A stretch of DNA of 64,000 nt from SYLG01 sp965226945 (GTDB taxonomy: Bacteria; Planctomycetota; Planctomycetia; Gemmatales; Gemmataceae): contig OZ245717.1 of assembly GCA_965226945.1 (NCBI GenBank), forward strand, positions 1 to 64,000, written 5' to 3'. Position 1 is the first letter of the stretch. Every line of letters starts with the position of its first letter. The notes beneath the pieces were generated by a model. The model had not been told where the DNA came from and did no database searches. It saw only the letters and a program-made list of their open reading frames with translations. The position numbers and the translations under genes are program-made. Shown piece after piece: positions 26,953 to 36,725 of the stretch.

Positions 26953-28357
26953 AGCGAAGCGCCCTCACCGGATTGAGACTTGCGGCCCTGAATGCGGGGA
27001 TCAAACTGAAAGCGACGGCAATGGCGACCGCGCCGATGTTGACAAGCAGCACTCCCAGCGTGTGGATGTCGGTGGGGATTTTGTCGAAGTAGTAGATGTC
27101 GCGCGGGAAGATTTCTTGCCCGGTCATCATGCTGATGATTTTTTCAATTTCGTTGATGTTGTTCGTGATGGCCAGGCCGAGGGCCGTGCCGCAGATGCAG
27201 CCGATCACCCCAAGCAGAAGGCCATATCCCAAAAAGATCTGCATGACTCCCATGCGGGAGGCGCCAAGCGCCTTCAAGATGCCGATATCGCGCGTTTTTT
27301 CGGCGACGATCATGGTGAAGATCGCCAGGATGCCGAATCCCGCCACGCCGATGATCATGAAAAGGAGAATATTCAGGATCGACTTTTCGACGCGAATCGC
27401 CGCGAGCAGCGCCCCCTGCTTTTCTTCCCAGGTCACGACTTCGACCGGCTCCTCGCGCAAGAGTTTCCTCAAGCGGGCCACGACTTCGGCGGCCTTGTTG
27501 TAATCCTTCAGACGCACGAGAATCGAAGTGACTCGTTCCTCCATCGTGCGCAGTTTTTGCAAGTGCTCAAGCGGTACGAACACATATTGCGAGTCGTATT
27601 CGCTCATTTCGGAATGGAAGTAATCGACCAGCGCGAACTTGTCGTGCACGGGTGCCATTTTTTGGCCGCTGACGGTCGTGATGATCACATCGTCGCCCGG
27701 CTGAAGGGCGCGGATATCTTTGACCGGGTTGTCCGGCCCGGCGTTACGGTCGCGAAAATGGGCAATGGCATAACCGATCACCGCGCCCTGAGGCACGTGA
27801 GGCTGCGAAGGAACCGCATCGGGTGGGGGCGGCGAATCGGGGTCCTTGGGAAGCTCGCGGAAATGTTGGGGAACTTTTTCGACGATCTGATTTTTCTTTT
27901 GCTGCACCTTGCCCGCTTCGGAAAGGTTGAAACTGGGATTTGCCTTTCTTTCGGCCTCGGTGAGGAATTCGACGAACCCACCGACCGCGGCGCGGCTCTT
28001 GGGATCGATACCGATCAGGCGGACATTGCGGGTAAAGGGAACGCCCCGGTACTGAAACTGAAGCATCGCGAAGATTTCAAGCGTGGGCGCCATCGCCACG
28101 ATGTTTTCTTTGAGGAAGGGGTCCGACTTGATCAGGGCCATCTTGGCCTCGGGATCGGTGAACCCGTCGTAGTCGAAGGCTTCAATGAGGACGTCGGAGA
28201 GCAGTCCGTGCAGGCGGTCGCGCAGCTTGGTGCTGAAGCCGTTCATCACGCTGTTGACGACGATCAAGGTCGCCACCCCGAGCATGATGCTGACGATGCA
28301 GATCATCGCCAGCCAGCGGGTTTGCAGGTAACGAAGGCACAGGATTATCTTGTACAA
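26945..28357 (-). CDS. lolC: ABC transporter permease, LolC/LolE-type (FtsX fold)
   Basis: 470 residues. One N-terminal membrane helix (about 14-38) comes before a large extracytoplasmic domain (about 40-315), and three C-terminal membrane helices (about 325-350, 375-400, 435-458) form the FtsX domain. The segment ILKALGASRMGVMQIFLGYG is the coupling-helix signature of the family. The final PAFRAASLNPVRALRYE is the standard LolC/MacB ending. The start is a TTG at 28357 supported by GAGAGG seven bases upstream. The next gene overlaps its stop codon. One permease with LolD suggests a homodimer or a LolF-like arrangement. Confidence 0.9.
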   Translation of the reverse strand: MYKIILCLRYLQTRWLAMICIVSIMLGVATLIVVNSVMNGFSTKLRDRLHGLLSDVLIEAFDYDGFTDPEAKMALIKSDPFLKENIVAMAPTLEIFAMLQFQYRGVPFTRNVRLIGIDPKSRAAVGGFVEFLTEAERKANPSFNLSEAGKVQQKKNQIVEKVPQHFRELPKDPDSPPPPDAVPSQPHVPQGAVIGYAIAHFRDRNAGPDNPVKDIRALQPGDDVIITTVSGQKMAPVHDKFALVDYFHSEMSEYDSQYVFVPLEHLQKLRTMEERVTSILVRLKDYNKAAEVVARLRKLLREEPVEVVTWEEKQGALLAAIRVEKSILNILLFMIIGVAGFGILAIFTMIVAEKTRDIGILKALGASRMGVMQIFLGYGLLLGVIGCICGTALGLAITNNINEIEKIISMMTGQEIFPRDIYYFDKIPTDIHTLGVLLVNIGAVAIAVAFSLIPAFRAASLNPVRALRYE

Positions 28358-28424
28358 AGACCACCTCTCAAGCTTCCGTGCCTAGCTTCATCGGCTGCGA
28401 GCCGAGCGAACCCGATCCTCGGGT

Positions 28425-29915
28425 TCATGAAGCTGGACCATCCTTGGCCTCGGGCCGCATTGTCGAAGTCTCGGGCCTCAACAACGGGAATAAGATAACA
28501 TCGCGTATCGTCTGGGTGTCGGTCAATAGCATGGCGAGCCGATCGATTCCAATCCCAAGTCCGCCGGCGGGCGGCATGCCGTATTTCAAGGCCGTGACGA
28601 AATCGTCGTCCATCTTGGCCATCGATTCGTCGGCAGGCAGGCCGGCCAACTGGTTGCGGAACGCTTTTTCCTGGGTGATCGGGTCGTTGAGCTCAGTGTA
28701 AGCATTGGCCAGTTCCATGCCCCGCACAAAAAGCTCGAACCTTTCGGCGATGTGAGGCTGGTCCCGTTTGCGCTTGGTCAAGGGGCACAGGGAAGCCGGG
28801 TAATCGTAAACAAACACCGGCCCGACCAGGTGCTTCTCGACTTTCTCCTCAAACAACTCCTGAACGATGACATCCAGGTCCTTGCCTGCCGTGGTCAGGC
28901 CGAATCTCGCCGCCGCGCTCTTGATCGATTCTTCGTCCCCAAGTCTCGCGCCAGCATGACGTTCGAGCAATTCGCCATAGCTTTCTCGCTTCCAGGGAGG
29001 GGTGAAATCGATCTCGTGGCCAGAGAACTGGATTTCGGTCGAGCCATGAAGCTCCTCGACGCAGGCGACGAGCATGCCTTCGGTCAAATCCATCATGCCG
29101 CGATAGTCGGAGTAAGCCTGATAGAGCTCTAGCAGGGTGAATTCGGGGTTGTGTTTTTGGCTGATCCCTTCGTTACGAAAAACCCGGCCGATTTCGTAGA
29201 CCCGCTCCATGCCGCCGACGAGCAGGCGCTTCAAATGGAGTTCGAGCGCGATGCGCAGGTAAAGTTCGATGTCGAGGGCATTGTGATGGGTCGTAAATGG
29301 CCGGGCGGCCGCCCCACCGGCAATGGCATGCAAGGTCGGCGATTCGACCTCCATGAACCCCCTCTGGTCCAGAAACCGGCGGATCGTGCGCACCATGCGG
29401 ATCCGCTTTTCAATTCGCTCACGAACTTCGGGGTTGTAGGTCAAATCGAGGTAGCGGTGCCTCAGTCGAAACTCGACATCGGTCATGCCCGCATGCTTGT
29501 CCGGATGGGGAAGGACCGATTTGGCCAAAATGGTCAGGGTCAGAGCGAAAACCGTCAATTCGCCGGTTTTGGTGGTGCCAAAGGTGCCATCGACGGCCAA
29601 CAAGTCGCCGAGATCGAGCAAGGCGGCCAGCTTCCAGCCGGTTTCTCCGACTTGCTTCTTGCCAAGCATCACCTGGACGCGGCCGCTTGAGTCTTGCAAG
29701 TCGAGGAAGTGAACATTCCCCATGACGCGGCGAAGGACAATGCGGCCCGCGATTCGCACCGGCGGCGGCGCTTCCGCGTTGACCGTCAGGAGGCGGACGG
29801 CGCCGATGGGCTGGTGGTCGTCAACCCTTCCCCCCCAGGGGTCGAGGCCGAGCGCGGCAATCTGATCAAGCTTTTCCAGGCGAACCGATTCATGCGTTTC
29901 ATGCGGAAGCGACAC
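28425..29915 (-). CDS. lysS: Lysyl-tRNA synthetase, class II
   Basis: Charges tRNA-Lys. The N-terminal OB-fold anticodon-binding domain (about 40-150) includes RVMGNVHFLDLQDSSGRVQV. Class II motif 1 lies near RRFLDQRGFMEVESPTL, motif 2 is FRNEGISQKHNPEFTLLE, and motif 3 is GLGIGIDRLAMLLTDT at the C-terminus. About 496 residues. I place the start at the GTG at 29915 because AGAAGG sits seven bases upstream. A TTG at 29948 in the same frame has only a weak site and would add 11 residues. It heads the co-directional block lysS-lolC-lolD-ilvE-uspA. Confidence 0.96.
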   Translation of the reverse strand: MSLPHETHESVRLEKLDQIAALGLDPWGGRVDDHQPIGAVRLLTVNAEAPPPVRIAGRIVLRRVMGNVHFLDLQDSSGRVQVMLGKKQVGETGWKLAALLDLGDLLAVDGTFGTTKTGELTVFALTLTILAKSVLPHPDKHAGMTDVEFRLRHRYLDLTYNPEVRERIEKRIRMVRTIRRFLDQRGFMEVESPTLHAIAGGAAARPFTTHHNALDIELYLRIALELHLKRLLVGGMERVYEIGRVFRNEGISQKHNPEFTLLELYQAYSDYRGMMDLTEGMLVACVEELHGSTEIQFSGHEIDFTPPWKRESYGELLERHAGARLGDEESIKSAAARFGLTTAGKDLDVIVQELFEEKVEKHLVGPVFVYDYPASLCPLTKRKRDQPHIAERFELFVRGMELANAYTELNDPITQEKAFRNQLAGLPADESMAKMDDDFVTALKYGMPPAGGLGIGIDRLAMLLTDTQTIRDVILFPLLRPETSTMRPEAKDGPAS

Positions 29916-30066
29916 AGATAACCCTTCTCTTTCCTCGTCTTTGGCCAACTACCTACAAAAGTACGGGCCCCGAAAAGGCCGCGTCAAGAATAGATCGAGA
30001 CTCAGGGCGATTGCCCTAAATCCGGACTGCAGCCTTGTTGCCATTGCGAGACTGCAAATCGATCCC

Positions 30067-30087
30067 CTCAAACAGGGCCTGTTTGAG
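30067..30087 (-). terminator. Perfect 9-bp hairpin after the oxidoreductase gene (weak terminator candidate)
   Basis: Arms CTCAAACAG (30067-30075) and CTGTTTGAG (30079-30087) with a 3-nt loop, five bases past the stop codon of the oxidoreductase on the minus strand and upstream of lysS. There is no U-tract immediately after the stem on the minus strand, so intrinsic termination is doubtful. Confidence 0.35.
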
Positions 30088-30092
30088 TGATC

Positions 30093-31184
30093 TTATTTTT
30101 TCAGCCAAAGGGAGGGCGAAGAGACCTGGTGTTTCGTCCCCGAATCGTGAATCGCCTCCAAAAGGGCGAGCGTTTCCAGGTTGTCATCGCCCGAAGCGAA
30201 CAGCGTTCGGCCTTGGGCCAACCCCACCATCAGATCGGCCATGGGCCAGATGAAGGCGTCGGGAAACCAGGCGGCATTCCACCGGGGTTGGAACCAGACT
30301 CCCGGCTCGTCGAGCGTGGAATAATCGATGGTACTCGGAACGCGGTTGGGCCATTCGGGCCAGCCAATGGCGCCCTTCGCCACCCCTCGAGTCCCCTCGA
30401 AGCGCCAGCGGATTTCCATGGAAGGGGCGCCGCCCTCCTTGACCGGGCCGGCCCAGACATCGTCCCAGGCACTGGCGCGCGCGCCCGATTCGTATTCGAG
30501 GATGTACAGGTTGATCCCGTCTTCATGGGCGAAGAGCGTACGCGGATCCTTGCGGAAGCTGGCAAACACCCGATCGGGCGTGCCCAGCCAGTAGCGAAAG
30601 GTATCGAGGTGATGAATGCTCATGATCCAGGTGGAAAGGGAGCGCAATCCCTTGGCCCAGGGCATCCAGTGAGGAACCGCGCGCATGTCGATCGTGGCGA
30701 GCAAGGCATCGCCCAATAGGCCGCGCTCAAGAATCTGCTTGAGCGCATACACCGACGGGTCGAAGCGCATGTTTTGATTGACGCCGAGCAATTTGCCCGC
30801 CTTGGCGCACAAGCTCACCAGCCTGCGGCCTTCTTCGTACGACATCGCCAGCGGTTTTTGCGCGAGGATGGCTTTCAAGGTGGGCGACTGCACCGCGGTT
30901 TCGATGACGCCCGGCTGCACCAGGGGTGGGACGGCGATGTCGAGGATATCGGGCCGCGATTTTTCCAAAAGTTCCTCGACCGACTGGGCCACGACGCCGA
31001 TCTCGAATTTCTTGGCGATCCTCGCTGTTTTTTCGGCGTCCCGGCCCATGATGCCGACCACCTCGAGTCCCGCCTTCTTGTAGGCAACGAGATGGCAGTC
31101 TTCGATGATGAAACCAGTCCCGGCGATGGCGATGCGCAGTTTCGGCAGCAACGGCATGAGCGGATGAGGCTGAGGCAAAAACAT
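30093..31184 (-). CDS. Gfo/Idh/MocA-family oxidoreductase
   Basis: 363 residues. The N-terminal Rossmann fold begins LRIAIAGTGFI with the dinucleotide-binding glycines, followed by VVGIMGRDAEKTARIA. ILAQKPLAMSYEEGRRL is the EKP-like motif with Gln in place of Glu but the catalytic-site Lys kept. The C-terminal half is the usual alpha/beta domain for sugar or polyol substrates. The start at 31184 has GGAG about six bases upstream; an open frame continues further but collides with the divergent DUF1499 gene. These enzymes act on sugars or inositols with NAD(P); the substrate is unknown. Confidence 0.88.
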   Translation of the reverse strand: MFLPQPHPLMPLLPKLRIAIAGTGFIIEDCHLVAYKKAGLEVVGIMGRDAEKTARIAKKFEIGVVAQSVEELLEKSRPDILDIAVPPLVQPGVIETAVQSPTLKAILAQKPLAMSYEEGRRLVSLCAKAGKLLGVNQNMRFDPSVYALKQILERGLLGDALLATIDMRAVPHWMPWAKGLRSLSTWIMSIHHLDTFRYWLGTPDRVFASFRKDPRTLFAHEDGINLYILEYESGARASAWDDVWAGPVKEGGAPSMEIRWRFEGTRGVAKGAIGWPEWPNRVPSTIDYSTLDEPGVWFQPRWNAAWFPDAFIWPMADLMVGLAQGRTLFASGDDNLETLALLEAIHDSGTKHQVSSPSLWLKK

Positions 31185-31244
31185 GCAGGACTCCGCAAAG
31201 AGCAGGGATGAGCTTTCTCGGTTGAGGTTTGCTAAAACTAGGTT

Positions 31245-31799
31245 ATGAGCGTTCCCGTGCCTCGAAATCGCCCCCAGTATTCCATCTTCAGGTATTCCCT
31301 GCTTATGCAAATTCTCATCGGTATTGCGATTGCCGTGCCGATTATCGTGCTGATTCCCTTTATTTTGAAATGGACGGGCGGCGGTCCCAAGGGGCTGGGC
31401 TTTGGTCCAGGTGGATTGAATCCCTGCGCCCAAAGCCCCAATTGCATCTGCTCCGAAGACGATCGCGACGCCTTTCACGCCGAGCGGATCGAGCTCAAGC
31501 AGCCGGCCGATCCTCAGGCCCTATCTCAGTCGCTCTTGCGTTTGCCTTACACCCGGTTGATTCAGGTCGTGCAAGGACCGGCCGACGATTCCCAATACGG
31601 CAAAATCCCCGAGGGGAAATTCTTGATCCACTGGGAGTTTCGCACTCCCTGGATTGGCTATATCGACGATGTCCAGATCGCGGGTACGGTGGGTGAACGC
31701 ACCGTTCAGATTCGCTCCGCGTCGCGCGCCGGCTATTCCGATCTGGGAGTCAATCGCAAGCGGGTGGAAGTGATCCGCGAGCATTTGAGAAATCAGTAA
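31245..31799 (+). CDS. DUF1499 family protein with N-terminal membrane anchor
   Basis: 184 residues. One membrane segment at about 22-42 is followed by a domain opening NPCAQSPNCICSEDD, the conserved start of DUF1499, and containing HWEFRTPWIGYIDDVQI, AGTVGERTVQIRSASRAGYS and LGVNRKRVEVIREHL, which are the other family hallmarks. The function of the family is unknown. The ATG at 31245 has only a weak ribosome site; the Met at 31305 would start right at the membrane segment. It is divergent from the oxidoreductase, with 60 bp between starts. Confidence 0.85.
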   Translation: MSVPVPRNRPQYSIFRYSLLMQILIGIAIAVPIIVLIPFILKWTGGGPKGLGFGPGGLNPCAQSPNCICSEDDRDAFHAERIELKQPADPQALSQSLLRLPYTRLIQVVQGPADDSQYGKIPEGKFLIHWEFRTPWIGYIDDVQIAGTVGERTVQIRSASRAGYSDLGVNRKRVEVIREHLRNQ

Positions 31800-31858
31800 C
31801 CGCGCCCGTTGGATTGTTTGCACTCTCCTTTTCTTCCCCCTCTTTCAGGGAAATCGTG

Positions 31859-32440
31859 ATGGCCGCCAAACGGATTTTGATGCTTGTGGGAGATTACGCC
31901 GAGGACTACGAGGTGATGGTGCCCTTTCAGGCGCTGTTGATGGTGGGGCACCAGGTTGAGGCGGTCTGTCCCGGAAAGAAAAAGGGGGATCGCTGCCCTC
32001 TGGCGATTCACGACTTCGATGGCGATCAGACCTATCTGGAAAGGCCTGGGCATAAGTTCACGCTCAACGCCGATTTTGATTCGGTGAAGCCCGACGCGTA
32101 CGACGCGCTGGTGATCCCCGGAGGAAGGGCTCCTGAATACTTGCGGCTCAACCCCCGGGTGATTGAAATCGTCCAGGCCTTCGACAGAGCGAAAAAACCA
32201 ATCGCGGCCATTTGTCATGGACCACAACTGCTGGCAACCGCCGGTGTGCTCAAAGGCCGCTCGTGCAGCGCCTATCCGGCAGTGAGCCCGGAGGTCACTT
32301 TGGCCGGAGGCATGGCCACGAGCACACCGATCGATGGCGTCCATGTGGATGGCAATCTCATTTCCGCACCGGCCTGGCCCGCCCATCCCGCCTGGCTTGC
32401 GGCTTTTCTCAAGGCACTCGGGACCAGGATTGAGTTATAG
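31859..32440 (+). CDS. DJ-1/PfpI family protein (class I glutamine amidotransferase-like)
   Basis: 193 residues from the ATG at 31859, preceded by CAGGG eight bases upstream. RILMLVGDYAEDYEVMVPFQ is the first strand and helix with the conserved acidic residue. DALVIPGGRAPEYLRLN and PIAAICHGPQLLATAGVLKG give the nucleophile elbow with Cys and His. This matches PfpI/YhbO-type deglycase or chaperone-like enzymes of the DJ-1 superfamily. Which activity applies (protease, glyoxalase, deglycase) cannot be told from sequence. It is 59 bp downstream of the DUF1499 gene in the same orientation. Confidence 0.92.
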   Translation: MAAKRILMLVGDYAEDYEVMVPFQALLMVGHQVEAVCPGKKKGDRCPLAIHDFDGDQTYLERPGHKFTLNADFDSVKPDAYDALVIPGGRAPEYLRLNPRVIEIVQAFDRAKKPIAAICHGPQLLATAGVLKGRSCSAYPAVSPEVTLAGGMATSTPIDGVHVDGNLISAPAWPAHPAWLAAFLKALGTRIEL

Positions 32441-32828
32441 GGTATTTGTCCCGCGCTGTTCCTCATCGAACCGGTCGCAATCCGTGACCATCCGTGCGGA
32501 AAATCGCTCGCTCTGGACGTTCGCCACGGGCGACCCAAGCGCGACGGGGTGTTTTTTCGACGTTTTCTGCACGGGAATTCGGTTGGATGCGCCACAGTGC
32601 CACGAAAATGGCGAAACCTTTCACAAAAAATTGAAAAATTTTGCTAAAAAGGGATTTGTGGCGCCCCGGCGCAATATTTCCGCCTCTTCGCTCGTTTTAA
32701 CAAGCAGCCCGAGATCCTATCGGAGAGACCACACTACCAGGTTCGCCCATTTTAACAGCTTGCCAGACGGCGGTCCCTAAGATGGTTGCAAACCAGAACA
32801 CGTAACGAAACGCTACGCAAAAAAAGGA
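32441..32828. other. 388-bp intergenic region upstream of the giant surface protein
   Basis: No open frame with family resemblance, no clear hairpin-plus-T terminator and no repeats. It must hold the end of the DJ-1-like transcript and the promoter of the large surface-protein gene. I see nothing more specific. Confidence 0.5.
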
Positions 32829-35800
32829 ATGGATCTTGGGATTCGTTCCGCTTGTCCTAACCTTCGCCAGCGCTTTTTGTGGCGGTTTAACATGAAAGCT
32901 TTTAAATCAACCATGAATGCTCCCTTTCAAAAAATCGAACAATTACTGCGCCGCCTTGCCGGTCTTTCGGCGGCCCCCGTGAAGAAGCCATCCCTGGGAC
33001 TGAAAGGTCCTTTCGGACACCTGGAAATGCTCGAAGACCGCAGTGTTCCCGCCACGCTTTATGCCGACCTGGCTGGTTTCTACACCATCACCCAAGACAC
33101 GAGCCCGGCCGGTTTCAGCAAGGGTGATACCGTCACCTGGAATGGCGCCTCCAAAGTCACCGGTTTGATCGTTGGCACCAACGCGTTCTCCGGCGTCGCC
33201 GATGCCGTCACGGCGGCGGCGGCTGGCGATACGATCAATCTCGCCCCAAGCACCTACACCAACGGCAACGTATTGGTGAATGTCAACAACCTCACGGTCA
33301 ATGTTCCGAGCGGCGCCACTGGATTTTCCCTGGGATTAAGCAGCAAATCGATCACTGGCCTGACCGTCAGCGGCGCGGGGGCGGTGAACCTGACTGGTAA
33401 CCAGTACAACAACACGCTTGTGGGCAACGATGGGAGCAATGTCCTCAATGCCGAACTCGATGTGGCCGACCTTCTCAAGGCCAGCCCCTCGACGCCCATA
33501 TCACTGCCGGTCGCGGTTACGGGCAGCGCCAGGGTCACCGCCATCAATCCGGGTGGCCGGTTCATCTCCAATGCGGGGGACCGGTACTATGTCATCCTCC
33601 TTCGCAATGGCAACGCCAACTCGCTCACCGTCAGCGCCTCGGTGGAAAATGGCGCGGCTCTCTTAACCAACTTCACCCTGCCCGGCTACACCGATACCTA
33701 TCTTGCGGTTCCCACCGACAACGGTTGGTCCAAGGTCAAGGTGGTCGGCTCGGGGATCAATGGCTTTCCGGTGGAGGCCACCGGGCCCAATGATTTCACC
33801 CTGCTGGCGGGCGGCGACGACAAACTCACCGGCGGCAAGGGGAATGACACCCTGAGGGGCGGCGCGGGCATCGACACCGCGGTCTATAGCGGTAATCGCT
33901 CCGATTACACGATCAGCGTTTCCGGCAATTCGGCCACCATTGTGGACAATCGCTCAGGCAGCCCCGACGGCACCGACACCTTGATCGACATGGAGAAAGC
34001 CCAGTTCGCCGACGGCACCGTGCGCATCCTGCCTTCCACTTTTGGCATCCTCGCCGGCTCCTCGACCAACCTGGTCTTCTCCTCGAATTCCATTTTCGGC
34101 GTGACGGGAACCACCTCGGTTTCGATCCAGATCAACGGTCGCACCAGCGACGGCACCCTGGTCGCATCAGGTGGTTCGGGCGTGTCGGTCTCCGGCAGCG
34201 GCACGAACGCACTCACCTTGTCCGGTACGCAGGATGCGCTCAACGCCTACCTTTCGACCGCCGGAAAAATCAAATACAACGCCGTCACGTCCGTGACGAG
34301 GCCTCTGACCTTCATCCCCTCCGATGGCCTGAATGTCACGGGCTATTCGACCCTGATCGGCACGGTCGCACCGGCCATCTCGAGTGCCAATACGACCTCG
34401 GTGACTTACGGCACGAGCCTCAATTTCGCGGTCGCCGCGACCGGCTCGCCCACCCCGACTTTTTCGATTAGCTCCGGGTCTCTGCCGGCCGGAATTTCGC
34501 TCAATTCCACTACGGGCGCCCTGACGGGCATCACCGCCGCGGGCACCTACAAGTTCACGATTTCCGCTTCCAATGGCGCAGGTTCGGCTGCAACCCAAGC
34601 CTTCACCCTGGTGGTCAACAAGGCGGCCTTGACGATCAAGGCCGACGACAAGGCCAAGACGACCGGCGCCGTCGTCCCGGCGCTGACTGCCACCTACACC
34701 GGCCTGGTCAATGGCGACACCGCCAGCGCCATCGCCGGAGTCAAGCTGGCGACCACGGCGCTCTTCAATAGCCCCGCCGGCACTTATCCGATCACGGTCA
34801 CGGGCGGCACGAACGCCAACTACACGATCACCCTGGTCAACGGCACGCTGAAGGTGGGCACCGCCCCGTTCATCAACAGCACCAACAAAACCACCTTCAC
34901 CTACGGAACTCCAGGCACCTTCCAGGTGACGAGCACGGGATCGGCCACGGTTACCTACGCCATCACCAAGGGTGCTTTGCCCGGCGGTCTAACCCTCAAC
35001 TCCGCGACGGGGCTGATTTCGGGAACGGTATTGCCTGGCAATATCGGCGTCTTCAATTTCACGATCACCGCGTCCAACGGCATCCCCAACGATGCCAACC
35101 AGGTGTTCAACCTCACCGTGAACAAGGCGAACCTGGTCATCAAGGCCAACAACAACACCAAGGTCTATGGCACCGAACTCGCCTTGGGCTCAACCGGCTT
35201 CACCGTCACCGGCCTGCTCGGCAGCGACAAGGTGAACACGGCAACCTTGACGAGCTCCGGAGCGAAGGCCTCGACCCCGGTCGGCACCTACACCATTGTG
35301 CCTTCGGCTCCCGTGGGAACAAACCTGGCAAACTACTCCATTAGCTATGCGAACGGCAGCTTGAGCGTCACCAAGGCCACCCTGACGATCAAGGCCAAGG
35401 ATGGTTCCAAGGTCTACGGCGCCAACTACACGATCAACCCCGGCGATTTCACCACCACCGGCTTTGCCAACGGCGACAAATTGACCGGCTTGAAGCTGGC
35501 AAGCACCGGGACGGTGCTCACCGCCGCGGCGGGAACCTATGCCATTACCCCTTCGGCCGCCACCGGCGGCAGCCTTGGTAACTACAACGTGGTGTACGCC
35601 AACGGCACGCTGACCGTGAATAAGGCCGCATTGGTTGTCACCGCCAATAGCCGCCAAAAGACTCTGGGTTCGACGATCTTCCTCGCCGGCACCGAATTCA
35701 CGGCAACCGGTTTGAAAAACGCCGACCGGATCGACTCGGTGAAACTGACGAGCAGCGCAACCGCGGCCGATGCGAAGATCGGCAACTACGCCGTGTCGGC

Positions 35801-36533
35801 TGATGGGGCCAGCGGCACCGGCGTTTCCAACTACGAAATCAAATATGTCGCCGGATCGATCAAGGTCGTCGCGGTCGCCGACTACGACAAGCTCCTGGGC
35901 AAGGGAACCTTCACGACCGACGCCTCCGGCAAGATCAGCGTCGATTTCCTCTACGATGGCGGCGGCTATGTCGGCCAGATGGGTTTCTATTCCTTGGCCG
36001 GCATGACCGACCTCAAAGTCGGTTCGGAAGAGTTCATCAAGGAAGCCGCGCGCCGGGTGCTCACCAACTCGGGCGAAGGACGACTGATCATCTCCGACAT
36101 CACCGACGCGGCCCGCACATCGGTCAAATTGAAGACCGACAACGTTTACAATCAAGGCAAATACAAGGGAATTCAAAACTTCCAGATGGATGGCGATTCC
36201 CAGTTTGGGGTGATCCTCATTCCCAACGGAACCTTCACCGAAGTGCTGGCCAAACCTTCTCTCACCGGCGCCAAGCGCGCCCTGTTCTCGAACAACCTCG
36301 CCAACCCGGCTCCCAAGATCAATAGCGGCGTGCAGCTTTCCGATCTGACCGGCGACGGTTCGGTGTTTGCCTGGGAAGACACGCGCCTGGACGATTCGAC
36401 TTGCGATTTCGATTACAACGACATTATCTTCCGCATCCTGGGAGCCAAGGGCGAAGCGCCGGCCTATCAGACGCTGGCCGCTCCGCTTGAAGACATCACC
36501 AAGGATCCGGCCTTCAAAACGATCATTGCGTAA
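32829..36533 (+). CDS. Giant cell-surface protein: RTX-like, Ig-like, MBG and DUF4114-like domains
   Basis: 1234 residues. Near residue 66 is LEMLEDRSVPAT, the LExLEDRxxPA motif found at the N-terminus of many large planctomycete exported proteins. RTX-like glycine/aspartate repeats (GGDDKLTGGKGNDTLRGG) lie at about 327-345. Two putative Ig (He_PIG-like) domains, with LPAGISLNSTTGALTG and LPGGLTLNSATGLISG, alternate with four MBG-type repeats carrying LTIKA and KVYG. The C-terminal 200 residues include GDGSVFAWEDTRLDD and CDFDYNDIIFRI, typical of DUF4114. It is probably an adhesin or envelope component. The ATG at 32829 has a purine run too close to it; the ATG at 32892 is an alternative start. 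A strong terminator follows. Confidence 0.85.
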   Translation: MDLGIRSACPNLRQRFLWRFNMKAFKSTMNAPFQKIEQLLRRLAGLSAAPVKKPSLGLKGPFGHLEMLEDRSVPATLYADLAGFYTITQDTSPAGFSKGDTVTWNGASKVTGLIVGTNAFSGVADAVTAAAAGDTINLAPSTYTNGNVLVNVNNLTVNVPSGATGFSLGLSSKSITGLTVSGAGAVNLTGNQYNNTLVGNDGSNVLNAELDVADLLKASPSTPISLPVAVTGSARVTAINPGGRFISNAGDRYYVILLRNGNANSLTVSASVENGAALLTNFTLPGYTDTYLAVPTDNGWSKVKVVGSGINGFPVEATGPNDFTLLAGGDDKLTGGKGNDTLRGGAGIDTAVYSGNRSDYTISVSGNSATIVDNRSGSPDGTDTLIDMEKAQFADGTVRILPSTFGILAGSSTNLVFSSNSIFGVTGTTSVSIQINGRTSDGTLVASGGSGVSVSGSGTNALTLSGTQDALNAYLSTAGKIKYNAVTSVTRPLTFIPSDGLNVTGYSTLIGTVAPAISSANTTSVTYGTSLNFAVAATGSPTPTFSISSGSLPAGISLNSTTGALTGITAAGTYKFTISASNGAGSAATQAFTLVVNKAALTIKADDKAKTTGAVVPALTATYTGLVNGDTASAIAGVKLATTALFNSPAGTYPITVTGGTNANYTITLVNGTLKVGTAPFINSTNKTTFTYGTPGTFQVTSTGSATVTYAITKGALPGGLTLNSATGLISGTVLPGNIGVFNFTITASNGIPNDANQVFNLTVNKANLVIKANNNTKVYGTELALGSTGFTVTGLLGSDKVNTATLTSSGAKASTPVGTYTIVPSAPVGTNLANYSISYANGSLSVTKATLTIKAKDGSKVYGANYTINPGDFTTTGFANGDKLTGLKLASTGTVLTAAAGTYAITPSAATGGSLGNYNVVYANGTLTVNKAALVVTANSRQKTLGSTIFLAGTEFTATGLKNADRIDSVKLTSSATAADAKIGNYAVSADGASGTGVSNYEIKYVAGSIKVVAVADYDKLLGKGTFTTDASGKISVDFLYDGGGYVGQMGFYSLAGMTDLKVGSEEFIKEAARRVLTNSGEGRLIISDITDAARTSVKLKTDNVYNQGKYKGIQNFQMDGDSQFGVILIPNGTFTEVLAKPSLTGAKRALFSNNLANPAPKINSGVQLSDLTGDGSVFAWEDTRLDDSTCDFDYNDIIFRILGAKGEAPAYQTLAAPLEDITKDPAFKTIIA

Positions 36534-36602
36534 CAGGTCCTGGGCCTAGCTCTTGCAGGCAGGATCCGCAGGAAAAGAATCATTGCGCCTCGTTTTGGCG
36601 CG

Positions 36603-36632
36603 GAGCCTCCCGCAAGGGAGGCTCTTTTTTTT
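36603..36632 (+). terminator. Rho-independent terminator of the giant surface-protein gene
   Basis: Perfect 9-bp stem GAGCCTCCC / GGGAGGCTC (36603-36611 and 36616-36624) with GCAA tetraloop, followed by eight T residues (36625-36632), 70 bp past the stop codon. It also separates this gene from the convergent BrxL-like gene. Confidence 0.93.
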
Positions 36633-36725
36633 GGTCCGTGATGACTGGCTACGGCCGCCGCCCAAACCGGCGCCATCTTGCTCTGCGAACGCAGATCGCG
36701 CGGGAGTCCGCGGCGCCTGCCGCAC

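Noticed and set aside
26666..28498. 610-codon plus-strand open frame
   Set aside because: Antisense to lolC and the end of lysS; the His/Asp-rich composition is typical of a shadow frame.
31185..31478. N-terminal extension of the Gfo/Idh/MocA gene up to 31478
   Set aside because: It would overlap the divergent DUF1499 gene and add sequence with no resemblance to the family; a ribosome site supports 31184.
35190..36176. 328-codon minus-strand open frame inside the giant surface-protein gene
   Set aside because: The repetitive plus-strand coding sequence with clear domains explains it; no independent start signal or motif.
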